Positions 17,225 through 25,060 of a DNA stretch of 41,927 bases are shown here, in pieces (the stretch's first letter is position 1; every line of letters starts with the position of its first letter). The notes below the pieces were generated by a model. It worked only from the letters and a program-made list of their open reading frames with translations. It was not told where the DNA came from and did no database searches. A program made the position numbers and the translations under genes. The DNA is taken from assembly GCA_009782495.1 (NCBI GenBank), contig WRIX01000010.1, positions 1 to 41,927 on the forward strand, read 5' to 3'. This DNA is from Treponema sp. GTDB taxonomy: Bacteria > Spirochaetota > Spirochaetia > Treponematales > Breznakiellaceae.

Positions 17225-17614
17225 GCAATTAAAACTAATATCATCCGCTAACAAACTGTTGATTTTTTTAACGAAGTTCTGGTTTTCATTTGCAAATAAA
17301 AAAATAAAATTTTCGCTGTAGTTTTGCTCCAAAATAAACTGTCCGGCGTTTGTCTGAACCGCTATATTAAAATCATCGATCGGCCATTTATCTTCAGCAG
17401 GAAAATCAAGGTCAAGCATATTTAAATAAGAATCAATAGTCTTAATATTATAATCTGACAATACCATACCTGCTCCAATAATATTCGGCCCCACACTTTT
17501 TAATGCAATAAACAAATCGCGTAAAAAAACAGCATTAAAATATTCGACATGGAATACTATATTACATTGACCGGAATTATCAAAATTATCCCTGAATTCA
17601 TAATTATACTGCAT
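17210..17614 (-). CDS. Hypothetical protein, AT-rich, accessory
   Basis: A 134-residue acidic, soluble protein from ATG 17614, with AGGGTG upstream and its own promoter at 17630-17658. Alternating hydrophobic stretches (CNIVFHVEYFNAVFLRDLF, then FNIAVQTNAGQFILEQ) suggest a mixed alpha/beta fold. No family is recognised. The 3' end overlaps the convergent gene by 15 bases, so the two stop codons lie inside each other's coding ends. It shares the AT-rich, Asn/Asp-rich character of its neighbour, which suggests joint acquisition. An immunity or partner role would be a guess. Confidence 0.6.
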   Translation of the reverse strand: MQYNYEFRDNFDNSGQCNIVFHVEYFNAVFLRDLFIALKSVGPNIIGAGMVLSDYNIKTIDSYLNMLDLDFPAEDKWPIDDFNIAVQTNAGQFILEQNYSENFIFLFANENQNFVKKINSLLADDISFNCLIKE

Positions 17615-17629
17615 TCAACACCCTGCAAT

Positions 17630-17658
17630 ATTGTATATATGTAGTTTAAAATATTCAA
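17630..17658 (-). promoter_or_regulatory. Sigma-70-like promoter for the 134-residue gene
   Basis: On the - strand, TTGAAT (17658-17653), a 17-base spacer and TACAAT (17635-17630) stand about 15 bases before ATG 17614, leaving room for the AGGGTG ribosome site. The -35 overlaps the pgeF stop. Confidence 0.55.
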
Positions 17659-18506
17659 TGTGGTAAAGGCAAAGGGAAGTTTACGCCTCCCATCGCAATC
17701 ATTCTTGTATAAGTCTCTGCTCCTTCCCGCCGAAATGAGCCGAGGCGGGTATCGGTAAATGTACAGTTCGTGCAATACGCAATATGCTGTACTCCGGCAG
17801 TTGCCAATAACCGGGCATTGGCCGCCTGAAGGCCGATGTACCATCCGGAGTCGTCAGTACGGATCACATTGCCCAGAGGATATCCATCTGTACCTGAAGA
17901 ACTAATCTGTGATGAACCGAGACCAAATTCCTTTTCAAAGTTTCTTGCCCGTTCTTCATCAACCTTGTAGCAGCAACTTTGAATGCAGGGGCCCAATACC
18001 GCGGCAATTGCCTGCGGTTTGCTTCCCGCCTGCCGCATAATTTCCAGGGCTTTTATTACAATGCCTGTTCCTTTCCAGCCTGAGTGAAGAACAGCGAAAA
18101 AACCGTTTTCCGTATCCAGCAAAAAAACCGGAAGGCAGTCCGCCACAGTTACCGCAGGAAAAACGCCGTAAGAAAAACTTACCATGCCGTCTCCTTCGCG
18201 TGCACAAACATCCGGTACTGTAAATACATCACGGGAATGTACCTGGAAAAGACTGTACACTTTTTCTGCCGGTATTCCCTGCGCACGGAAAAAAGCATCC
18301 CGGTTTTTATTCGGCAGACGAAAGACCATATCTCCCGCTTCCCGGCCTGAAATAAGGCATGAAGGCGCAGGATCATTCCCAATTGAAGTAACGGGCTTTT
18401 CGCCGAAGATAAAAGGAAAACGCGCGCAGTGTCCTTCAAAGTTCAGGGTAAATGGAACACATGTGCTAACGGCCGGCCGGCGCGCTGTTCGAACTGAAGT
18501 TCTCAC
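17655..18506 (-). CDS. pgeF: YfiH/PgeF-family protein (laccase-domain, peptidoglycan editing factor)
   Basis: The YfiH family, once annotated as multicopper oxidases or polyphenol oxidases, includes PgeF, which removes misincorporated Ser from peptidoglycan precursors; some members act on purine nucleosides. The family's ordered motifs are present: SLFQVHSRDV, GDGMVS, VTVADCLPVFL, HSGWKGTGI, LGPCIQSCCYKV and CTFTDTRLGSFRREG. These give the His, Cys, His metal or catalytic set. GTG 18506 is preceded by GGAGGA. The N-terminal 15 residues are Arg-rich and come from a 16-base sequence that is repeated at the end of the next gene upstream, so the true N-terminus may have been changed. Confidence 0.88.
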   Translation of the reverse strand: MRTSVRTARRPAVSTCVPFTLNFEGHCARFPFIFGEKPVTSIGNDPAPSCLISGREAGDMVFRLPNKNRDAFFRAQGIPAEKVYSLFQVHSRDVFTVPDVCAREGDGMVSFSYGVFPAVTVADCLPVFLLDTENGFFAVLHSGWKGTGIVIKALEIMRQAGSKPQAIAAVLGPCIQSCCYKVDEERARNFEKEFGLGSSQISSSGTDGYPLGNVIRTDDSGWYIGLQAANARLLATAGVQHIAYCTNCTFTDTRLGSFRREGAETYTRMIAMGGVNFPLPLPH

Positions 18507-18595
18507 ACAATTCCTCCGTATTGGGGCCTAAGTTGTGCGCCGGGCCGTGCTGCATTATCGCCAAACACCGCTGTACGCGGTGCTAACGGCCGGCC
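18463..18595. repeat. 16-base direct repeat flanking the pgeF start region
   Basis: GTGCTAACGGCCGGCC occurs at 18463-18478 and 18580-18595 (+ strand reading), 117 bases apart. One copy codes for the N-terminus of pgeF and the other for the C-terminus and stop of the upstream gene. Between them lie the pgeF ribosome site and a small hairpin (ACCGC-GTACA-GCGGT on the - strand, 18567-18581). The length of the match suggests duplication, not chance. Confidence 0.6.
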
Positions 18596-20289
18596 TCCAT
18601 TGCATCAATATCTTCCAGGAGCTGGAGGGTTTTGTTGAGCGATGTTATTGATTCCTTTATTCCGTCCTGAAAGGAAGTACCCCGGCCGGCCAGGACGTTC
18701 AAATTGGCAAGGGTATCGTATTTATCATCACTGCTTTTTCTCATGATGCCCCCAAGAACTTTAACCATTCCTGCCATAGCATCTTTGGTTTGTTCGATAA
18801 TACGTTCGGCAGTATGAGCGGCTTCTTCCACAACTATCTGGATTTTCCGGCGTTTTACCGGCAGGGAAGTCATATCATTTTTTGCCTGAATATAGGTTTT
18901 GCCGATTTCCCCCTGGGGAGAAATATCACGGTCATAACGGTTAATAAGATCTTCAAGTTTGATTAAGTTATTATAATATTCGGTAAACTCAGTCCGGTTT
19001 TCTTTCTTAACAAAATCACCTTCAATCAGGATGGGCCGTAAGTATCTGTTTATTTCACCCATAAATACAACAGAATAAAAAGTATGTAAAAATGAAAGAC
19101 AGAAATTTCCTTTAACAGTAATTCCCGACGGGTTTTGTTCGGATCCCATATTATCCAGCATCTTTAAACTGGTTCCCTTAAAAAAATACCGGAAAGCGTT
19201 TTGAATATCCTTTTGCCGTCTTGTTCTTGTAAAGTTTAAATAATTTTCTTCAACCTGATGTTTCCATCGTTCGCGGTAAACCTGATACCAGTCTTCTCCT
19301 CCGCCGATGTTCTGAGGGTTCAGGCCGGGGTTTCTGGATATACAGCGCAGCAACCTGGTAAGAGGTACATCCGTATTAAAATCCCGGATTGACTGAAGGG
19401 ATGTTTCCGCCTGAACAAGAAGCTTCTTCATTTCACCGTGAATGTCCAGATTCGGCCCGGCGCCTTTTTCCATAAGGACATAAATAAAAAGCGATTCCAG
19501 CAAAGCTATGGGAGGCGGCGTTTTAAGAGAATAGAGTATATTGTTCAATGCTAAAAGCTGATCCCTGACCGAAGCGGCAGGACAAACATTATCCTGCAAA
19601 GATGAATCATAAATAAAAGAATTAATAAGCCGGTCAAAGAGAAAAGAAGCAAGCTGTTTTAGACAGAAAAGGGCGCGGGAGTTATTATACATTTTATTCC
19701 GTTCCGCTTCGGTTATTACCGAAAGGGCGTCTTCGAAAGATTTTAACGCCTTTTGACGAAGTTCAATTTCATTTAAATCACGGTAATGGGAAGAAAGGGT
19801 TATCGGGTCTGAATCTGAAATAATAGCTTTGTGAATTTTCGGCATCTCCAGGGAACCCAGAAAAATCATGAGTCCTCCCTTGTCTCTGCCTATGCTTGCA
19901 TCAAGAGCGTTGTAAAAAAACCGGGAGGCATCCCTCAGATTAATCATTTCTTCCTGGAATCTGGAAAGCAGTACATCCTTCTGAAAATTGTAATACCCGG
20001 GGTATTTTTCTTCCATTTCCCGGTATTGCTGGGTCATTACATGATCTTCAAAAAGTTTTACGGGAGGTCTTGAATTAAAGAAGCTCAGAATAAAAAAATA
20101 GATTTTATAATACCAAGGAAGCTTTTGATACTGGTCTTCCGCAACAAAGTCCCCTTCTTTATTGGGAGTATCTTCGTAAAGCACAGCTGAACCGAGACTT
20201 GACTGACTGGAGAGTTTTTCCAGCAGGTTGGCCCGTTCTTCTACATCTAATTCCGATGCCAGCCGGTTAAAATGCCCGGATTCTTCCAT
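18583..20289 (-). CDS. Large spirochaete hypothetical protein (DUF5312-like)
   Basis: The frame codes for 568 residues from ATG 20289, or 580 from a TTG at 20325. ATG is preferred because the TTG is the first part of an apparent -35 box and the promoter would start transcription at the ATG. The protein is mostly helical. One hydrophobic stretch near the N-terminus (LPWYYKIYFFILSFF) could touch the membrane, and the last 100 residues are helical with EEAAHTAERIIEQTKDAM. From memory it resembles the DUF5312 family of treponemes, but this was not checked. Function unknown. The next gene downstream is pgeF, 76 bases away. Confidence 0.7.
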   Translation of the reverse strand: MEESGHFNRLASELDVEERANLLEKLSSQSSLGSAVLYEDTPNKEGDFVAEDQYQKLPWYYKIYFFILSFFNSRPPVKLFEDHVMTQQYREMEEKYPGYYNFQKDVLLSRFQEEMINLRDASRFFYNALDASIGRDKGGLMIFLGSLEMPKIHKAIISDSDPITLSSHYRDLNEIELRQKALKSFEDALSVITEAERNKMYNNSRALFCLKQLASFLFDRLINSFIYDSSLQDNVCPAASVRDQLLALNNILYSLKTPPPIALLESLFIYVLMEKGAGPNLDIHGEMKKLLVQAETSLQSIRDFNTDVPLTRLLRCISRNPGLNPQNIGGGEDWYQVYRERWKHQVEENYLNFTRTRRQKDIQNAFRYFFKGTSLKMLDNMGSEQNPSGITVKGNFCLSFLHTFYSVVFMGEINRYLRPILIEGDFVKKENRTEFTEYYNNLIKLEDLINRYDRDISPQGEIGKTYIQAKNDMTSLPVKRRKIQIVVEEAAHTAERIIEQTKDAMAGMVKVLGGIMRKSSDDKYDTLANLNVLAGRGTSFQDGIKESITSLNKTLQLLEDIDAMEAGR

Positions 20290-20296
20290 AAATGTA

Positions 20297-20325
20297 ATAA
20301 TACGTTGCCCAACTCCAGAGGTCAA
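20297..20325 (-). promoter_or_regulatory. Promoter placing the transcript start at ATG 20289 (leaderless)
   Basis: On the - strand, TTGACC (20325-20320), a 17-base spacer and TATTAT (20302-20297) are followed by seven bases and then ATG 20289. The expected start point is at or next to the A of ATG. No Shine-Dalgarno precedes that ATG. Confidence 0.6.
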
Positions 20326-20357
20326 CGGTTTTTCTGCTCAAAGAGCATTTAACCGGA

Positions 20358-20386
20358 TTGACATTTCCCTGTCTGGATGGTAGTGT
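20358..20386 (+). promoter_or_regulatory. tRNA-Gln promoter
   Basis: A consensus -35 TTGACA (20358-20363), a 17-base spacer and TAGTGT (20381-20386) lie 10 bases before the tRNA. It is divergent from the promoter at 20297-20325, with 32 bases between the two -35 boxes. Confidence 0.6.
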
Positions 20387-20396
20387 AAGTAAACTC

Positions 20397-20467
20397 TCCC
20401 CGGTTGTGTAATGGTAGCACGGCAGACTCTGGATCTGCTCGTGGGGGTTCAAATCCTCCCTGGGGAA
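20397..20467 (+). tRNA. tRNA-Gln, anticodon CTG
   Basis: The sequence folds fully. The acceptor stem is TCCCCGG (20397-20403) with CTGGGGA (20460-20466). The D arm is GTGT/GCAC with loop AATGGTA. The anticodon stem GCAGA/TCTGC has loop CTCTGGA, with anticodon CTG at 20429-20431. The variable loop has four bases. The T arm is GGGGG/CCTCC with loop TTCAAAT. The discriminator is A. CCA is not encoded and must be added after transcription. A T-rich run with a weak hairpin (20468-20495) follows and may end transcription before efp. Confidence 0.93.
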
Positions 20468-20496
20468 GAAAGCTAATTTTTCTGATTTTTTTCAGC

Positions 20497-21057
20497 CTAA
20501 TTCACACGCTCTACATACTCATTGGTTTCGGTATTTACCAGGATCTTTTCATCCTGTTTAATAAAGAGCGGTACTCTTACGGTAAGACCGGTTTCGGTAA
20601 CAACCGGTTTTGTTGCCCCGGAAACAGTATCGCCCTTTACATAGTTTTCCGATTCAGCCACTGTAAAGACAACCTTGTAGGGAATTTTGATATCTATAAC
20701 CGATCCTTCCCAAATGGTTAGTTCATAAGAGAGACCTTCCTGGAGGTAATATTTTTTTTCCTCCATTTCGGAGATCGGCACTTCGTACTGTTCGTAGGAC
20801 TCGTTGTCCATGAAGTGATAATTATCCTGATCGGAATACTGGTACTGACAGGTTACAATAGCAACTTCGGCGTCCTCAACTTCCTGTTGGGTCGGCACGG
20901 TAAGGCTTAATACCGATCCGTCTTTGATGCTTTTCATTTTAATCCTGGCAATTGCTGTTCCCTTGCCGGGGGTGTGAAATTCGCGTTCCACGACCAGATA
21001 CGGCTGTCCTTTTTGAAGCAGGCATGTCCCTTTAGCAATGTCTCCGCCGCGTATCAT
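20497..21057 (-). CDS. efp: Translation elongation factor P
   Basis: EF-P enters the ribosome E site and helps peptide-bond formation at poly-proline stretches. The three beta-barrel domains are visible over 186 residues. Domain I holds the loop HTPGKGTA, whose Lys is the one modified with beta-lysine in bacteria that have EpmA. Domain III ends with GATKPVVTETGLTVRVPLFI, a clear family signature. ATG 21057 is preferred over GTG 21063 because AGAGGTG stands just before it. The gene converges on the tRNA. Confidence 0.95.
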   Translation of the reverse strand: MIRGGDIAKGTCLLQKGQPYLVVEREFHTPGKGTAIARIKMKSIKDGSVLSLTVPTQQEVEDAEVAIVTCQYQYSDQDNYHFMDNESYEQYEVPISEMEEKKYYLQEGLSYELTIWEGSVIDIKIPYKVVFTVAESENYVKGDTVSGATKPVVTETGLTVRVPLFIKQDEKILVNTETNEYVERVN

Positions 21058-21166
21058 GTGCACCTCTCATTTTGCAGAAAATCCAAATAAAATATAGCGG
21101 GTTGGCAGAAAAAAGTCTATTGATAAACCTCAAGACTTTTATTTCCTTTTATGGTAATTACAATAC

Positions 21167-23011
21167 ATGGACTTTAAAGAAAGCTGGAAACACCGCATTG
21201 CAGAAGAGCTGAACGCTTTATCGGCAGAAGCGGGAATCAACACAACAATTGAGCCGGAGGCTATTACGGCGGAACTTCCCCCAAAGCCGGAAATGGGGGA
21301 CATCGGTTTTCCCATGTTTGCCTTTGCAAAATTGCTGCGTAAAGGGCCGCCTCAAATTGCAGCAATGCTTGCTCAGCGTCTTGATGCAGCAGATTGCAGC
21401 ACATACGGCGCAGCAGGAACAGCCGCTGCCGACGGTCCCTATGTGAATGTCCGGCTTGACCGGGGAAAAGCTGCCGCAGCGATCCTTGCGGAAATGCTGA
21501 ATAAACCTGTCGGCAGACCGGGTAATTATGCCGGTTCCCGTATCATGGTTGAGTTTTCCAGTCCCAATACCAATAAACCGCTTCATCTGGGCCACCTTCG
21601 CAACGATATATTGGGGGAAAGTATTTCCCGTATACTTACTGCCTGCGGAGCGGAAGTGCGAAAAGTGTGCATTATCAACGACCGGGGTATTCACATCTGC
21701 AAGTCTATGCTTGCCTATAAAGAAAACGGCGGCGGTAAAACGCCGGAGTCGGAAGGGGTAAAGAGCGATCACTTTGTCGGGGACTGGTATGTGGCTTTTA
21801 GCCGGCGGCTAAAAGAAGAAACAGAAGAACTCATAAAGAGAGAAGGTATTGATAAAGAAAAGGCAGAAGCAGCCGCCCCGGTACTAAAAAAGGCGCAGGA
21901 ACTGCTCCGGTTATGGGAAGCGGGAGATGCAGAGACCGTTGCTCTCTGGAAAAAGATGAACGGCTGGACTATCGAAGGTATGAAAAAAACCTACGAACGT
22001 ACCGGTGTTTCTTTTGATCAATATTACTTTGAAAGCGAAACATACCTGAAAGGTAAAGAGGAAATCGGGAAGGCGCTGGAAAAGGGGATTTTTTATAAAA
22101 ATCAAGACGGAGCGGTAATGGTGGATCTGGAAGAGGAAAAGCTTGGCAAGAAGGTCTTGCTCCGCAGTGATGGTACTTCGATATACATTACCCAGGACAT
22201 AGGGCTTGCCATTTACCGTAACCGTGACTGGCCGTTTGACCGCCTGGTCTATGTAGTCGGTTCGGAACAACAGCACCATTTTAAAGTCCTTTTTACCATT
22301 TTGGAAAAGCTTGGGTTCCCCTGGGCAAAAAATCTCTATCATCTTTCCTATGGTATGGTAAACCTGCCGGAAGGAAAAATGAAAAGCAGGGAAGGAACCG
22401 TTGTAGATGCCGACGATCTTATCGACAGTCTTAGGGATCTTGCCCTGGAAGAAATCCGGGAAAAAGAACGGGAAGAAGCGCTGGATAACCCAAAAGAAAC
22501 CGCCGAAAAGATCGCCCTGGCTGCATTGCACTATTATCTTCTTTCCGTTACTCCTTCAAAGGATATGCTCTTTGATCCCAAAGAAAGCCTTTCTTTTAAC
22601 GGAAACACCGGCCCGTATTTGCAATATATGGGAGCGCGTATTTCTTCCATGCTGCACAAAAATAAAGAATCAGGAACGATGGATGAGGAATCAGGCATAA
22701 AGAGCGCAGAGTTAAGCGATAACGGCGAATATTCGCTGCTTACATCCGATTCCGAGTGGGAATTACTGAAGGTTTTGACAAATTACAATGAAGCGGTATC
22801 ATTATCCGCATCATATATGGATCCTTCCCTTCTGGGAACTTACCTCTATGATCTTTCCAAAGCGTTCAGCCGTTTTTATCACGACTGTCCCATACTACAG
22901 GCGGAAACCTCTGCGCTGTCCGTTGCGCGGCTCGATCTTTCCAGGGTAGTGTTAAAAGTGCTAAAAGACGCTTTTGCCCTAATCTGCATACCTTTTCTTG
23001 AAGCCATGTAA
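21167..23011 (+). CDS. argS: Arginyl-tRNA synthetase
   Basis: The 614-residue class Ia synthetase charges tRNA-Arg. The Add-1 N-terminal domain (about residues 1-115) binds the tRNA. The HIGH signature is HLGH (140-143) within SPNTNKPLHLGHLRND. The KMSKS equivalent is KMKSR (404-408). The FNGNTGPYLQYMGAR segment opens the anticodon-binding helical domain. The C-terminus ends in ICIPFLEAM, shorter than but like the usual LLGIPVPERM end. ATG 21167 has no Shine-Dalgarno, and no convincing promoter was found in the 109 bases upstream. Confidence 0.95.
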   Translation: MDFKESWKHRIAEELNALSAEAGINTTIEPEAITAELPPKPEMGDIGFPMFAFAKLLRKGPPQIAAMLAQRLDAADCSTYGAAGTAAADGPYVNVRLDRGKAAAAILAEMLNKPVGRPGNYAGSRIMVEFSSPNTNKPLHLGHLRNDILGESISRILTACGAEVRKVCIINDRGIHICKSMLAYKENGGGKTPESEGVKSDHFVGDWYVAFSRRLKEETEELIKREGIDKEKAEAAAPVLKKAQELLRLWEAGDAETVALWKKMNGWTIEGMKKTYERTGVSFDQYYFESETYLKGKEEIGKALEKGIFYKNQDGAVMVDLEEEKLGKKVLLRSDGTSIYITQDIGLAIYRNRDWPFDRLVYVVGSEQQHHFKVLFTILEKLGFPWAKNLYHLSYGMVNLPEGKMKSREGTVVDADDLIDSLRDLALEEIREKEREEALDNPKETAEKIALAALHYYLLSVTPSKDMLFDPKESLSFNGNTGPYLQYMGARISSMLHKNKESGTMDEESGIKSAELSDNGEYSLLTSDSEWELLKVLTNYNEAVSLSASYMDPSLLGTYLYDLSKAFSRFYHDCPILQAETSALSVARLDLSRVVLKVLKDAFALICIPFLEAM

Positions 23012-23026
23012 CGGGGATACGGCCTA

Positions 23027-23055
23027 TTGACACTACCCCCCTTTTTCGTTATGTT
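23027..23055 (+). promoter_or_regulatory. Promoter for the rplU operon
   Basis: TTGACA (23027-23032), a 17-base spacer and TATGTT (23050-23055) precede rplU, leaving a leader of about 23 bases that includes AAGGA. Confidence 0.6.
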
Positions 23056-23084
23056 GTAATTCAATTTACGGTAAGGATAATGTG

Positions 23085-23402
23085 ATGTACGCTTTAGTTG
23101 AATTTAAAGGCCGGCAGTACAAGGCCGAAAAAGGCGCCCTCCTCAAGGTGAACAAAATTGACGCTGAACCGGGGTCAAAACTTGATATTGATTCCGTGCT
23201 GCTTCTCTCCAAAGGCGAAGCAAATGTAGTTGTAGGAAGTCCTTATGTACCGGGCGCCAGGGTAAGCGCCGTGGTAGAGAGCCATGCCAAAGACAAAAAG
23301 ATTATTGTTTTTAAGTATAAATCCAAGAAGGATTACCGGCGGAAACAAGGACACCGTCAGCAATATTCGGTTATCAAAATCGAGGAAATAATCGGAGCCT
23401 AG
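23085..23402 (+). CDS. rplU: 50S ribosomal protein bL21
   Basis: L21 binds 23S rRNA and helps 50S assembly. The 105 residues show MYALVEFKGRQYKAEKG at the start and the basic KSKKDYRRKQGHRQQYSVIKI segment near the end, both standard. AAGGA stands before GTG-ATG. ATG 23085 is chosen, and GTG 23082 is possible. The stop (23400-23402) is one base before the prp start. Order rplU-prp-rpmA-obg matches many Firmicutes and spirochaetes. Confidence 0.95.
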   Translation: MYALVEFKGRQYKAEKGALLKVNKIDAEPGSKLDIDSVLLLSKGEANVVVGSPYVPGARVSAVVESHAKDKKIIVFKYKSKKDYRRKQGHRQQYSVIKIEEIIGA

Positions 23403-23403
23403 G

Positions 23404-23745
23404 ATGATTACGGTAACAGCGGTTCTGGATGCATCGGGGCTTCTGAAAAGCTGTGATGTCCGGGGCCACGCTGGAGCCGGAAAACGGGGAAATGATATAG
23501 TCTGCGCCGCTGTTTCGGTGCTTGCCAGAACAGCTCAGATTGTCCTTTCCAACAGGAATGGGATTATTATCAGAAGCGAGGCTCTCCGCCGGGGGGTATT
23601 TACCCTGGAGACAGAGGTGCAGAATAATTCGGGGAAGGATTATCTTGCTGCCATTGGTACCTTTTTGCTGGAAGGTTTGCGCTCTGTAGCCGAGGAATAT
23701 CCCGAGAATTGTGTTATTACTATTACGAAAGAACGGAGGAATTGA
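23404..23745 (+). CDS. prp: Ribosomal-processing cysteine protease Prp
   Basis: The 113-residue protein has the Prp signature: [20 protein letters not shown] with catalytic His22 and Cys34. In Firmicutes Prp cuts an N-terminal extension off bL27. It is encoded between rplU and rpmA, its usual place. The bL27 encoded next door seems to have no such extension, so the substrate here is unclear. The stop (TGA 23743-23745) comes directly before the rpmA start. Confidence 0.9.
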   Translation: MITVTAVLDASGLLKSCDVRGHAGAGKRGNDIVCAAVSVLARTAQIVLSNRNGIIIRSEALRRGVFTLETEVQNNSGKDYLAAIGTFLLEGLRSVAEEYPENCVITITKERRN

Positions 23746-23746
23746 T

Positions 23747-23998
23747 ATGGCTCGAAAACGGGGCGGAAGCGGTGCAAAGAACGGACGGGACTCGAATCCC
23801 CAATATTTAGGAATAAAAACATCCGGCGGAACAACGGTAAAAGCCGGTACAATTATAGCCCGTCAGCGGGGTACCAAAATTCATCCCGGTCCCAATGTAG
23901 GATGCGGCGGAGACTATACTCTTTACGCCAAGGCCGACGGAAAAGTATCTTTTACCCAGCGCCAGGGCCGCAAACTTGCAACAGTAATTGCGGAATAA
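23747..23998 (+). CDS. rpmA: 50S ribosomal protein bL27
   Basis: L27 reaches into the peptidyl-transferase centre. The 83 residues begin [22 protein letters not shown], the classical short form. ATG 23747 has GGAGG at the right distance. A frame from GTG 23711 would add [12 protein letters not shown], but that stretch holds the ribosome site and lacks the FFA-type Prp cleavage motif, so it is not taken as an extension. [15 protein letters not shown] is the conserved core. obg follows after 24 bases. Confidence 0.95.
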   Translation: MARKRGGSGAKNGRDSNPQYLGIKTSGGTTVKAGTIIARQRGTKIHPGPNVGCGGDYTLYAKADGKVSFTQRQGRKLATVIAE

Positions 23999-24022
23999 TC
24001 CCTTTGGCGCCAGGCGCTGCTA

Positions 24023-25060
24023 ATGCAGAAATTCGCTGATGAAGCGTTAATTGAAGTCTCTTCCGGAAAGGGCGGTAATGGCTGTGTTGCTTTTCGCCGG
24101 GAAAAATATGTTCCCAAGGGAGGGCCTTCAGGCGGAGACGGGGGTAAAGGCGGAGATGTAATTTTTACCGTCAGGCGGAATCTCCGTACCCTTGCTCATC
24201 TTCGGTACCAGCATTCTTTTCAGGCGGAAAACGGGCATGACGGAGAAGGCCGGGAACGAAACGGCCGGGACGGCGAAGATGTGTTTGTCCCCCTTCCTCC
24301 CGGTTCGGTGCTCAAGGATTCAGGCACAGACGAAGTAATACAGGATTTTGGCAAAAAAGACGAAGGGAATTTCCTTTTCCTGAAAGGAGGAAACGGCGGA
24401 TGGGGAAATGTACACTTTAAGTCTTCGGTAAACCAGGCCCCACGTAAAGCGCTGCCGGGTAAGCCCGGGATTTTCCGCCGTTTAAAAGTAGAATTACAAA
24501 TTATGGCCGATATTGGCCTTGTGGGTTTTCCCAATGCAGGAAAATCCTCACTCCTTGATAAATACACCAATGCCCGGCCAAAAATAGCTCCCTACCCCTT
24601 TACCACAAAGATCCCCAACCTGGGTGTTCTGACTCTGGGATCGGGCAAATGGGCCGCAGGCGGAAATTCCGGTGAAAACAGGGACATTATTATTGCAGAC
24701 ATTCCCGGACTCATAGAAGGCGCATCACAAGGAGCAGGGCTTGGTCATCGTTTTCTTAAGCATATTTCCCGAACGGTTGCCCTGGTTTTTATTATTGATT
24801 TATCCGAACCCAATTATTCTGAAGCCTTCGATGTCCTGTACCGGGAACTCAACGATTTTTCTCCCGCATTAACTTCAAAAAGACGCATTCTTTGCGGTTC
24901 AAAATGTGATCTGGAAGGAACCGGTGAAGCGCTGAAAGCACTTGCCGCCAAATATCCCGCCGAAAAGATTGTGGGAATTTCGGTCTTTTCCGGTCTTGGC
25001 TTAAAAGAACTGGCCGGAGAAATAGGCGATCTTGTAAACAACACAGGGGATAGTGGATGA
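24023..25060 (+). CDS. obgE: Obg/CgtA-family GTPase
   Basis: Obg GTPases assist 50S assembly and couple it to nutrient signals. The Gly-rich Obg fold fills residues 1-158 (SGKGGNGCVAFRREKYVPKG, GGDGGKGGDV). The G domain has G1 GFPNAGKS (168-175), switch I PYPFTT, and G3 DIPGLIEGA. The G4 position reads SKCD (293-296) instead of the usual NKxD, so guanine specificity could be changed. The protein ends soon after G5, with no C-terminal OCT domain. Start ATG 24023 has little Shine-Dalgarno. The stop overlaps nadD (ATGA). Confidence 0.93.
   Translation: MQKFADEALIEVSSGKGGNGCVAFRREKYVPKGGPSGGDGGKGGDVIFTVRRNLRTLAHLRYQHSFQAENGHDGEGRERNGRDGEDVFVPLPPGSVLKDSGTDEVIQDFGKKDEGNFLFLKGGNGGWGNVHFKSSVNQAPRKALPGKPGIFRRLKVELQIMADIGLVGFPNAGKSSLLDKYTNARPKIAPYPFTTKIPNLGVLTLGSGKWAAGGNSGENRDIIIADIPGLIEGASQGAGLGHRFLKHISRTVALVFIIDLSEPNYSEAFDVLYRELNDFSPALTSKRRILCGSKCDLEGTGEALKALAAKYPAEKIVGISVFSGLGLKELAGEIGDLVNNTGDSG

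Noticed and set aside
23711-23746. An N-terminal extension of bL27 that Prp could cut.
   Set aside because: The stretch contains the GGAGG ribosome site of ATG 23747, and the encoded [12 protein letters not shown] lacks the FFA-type cut motif.
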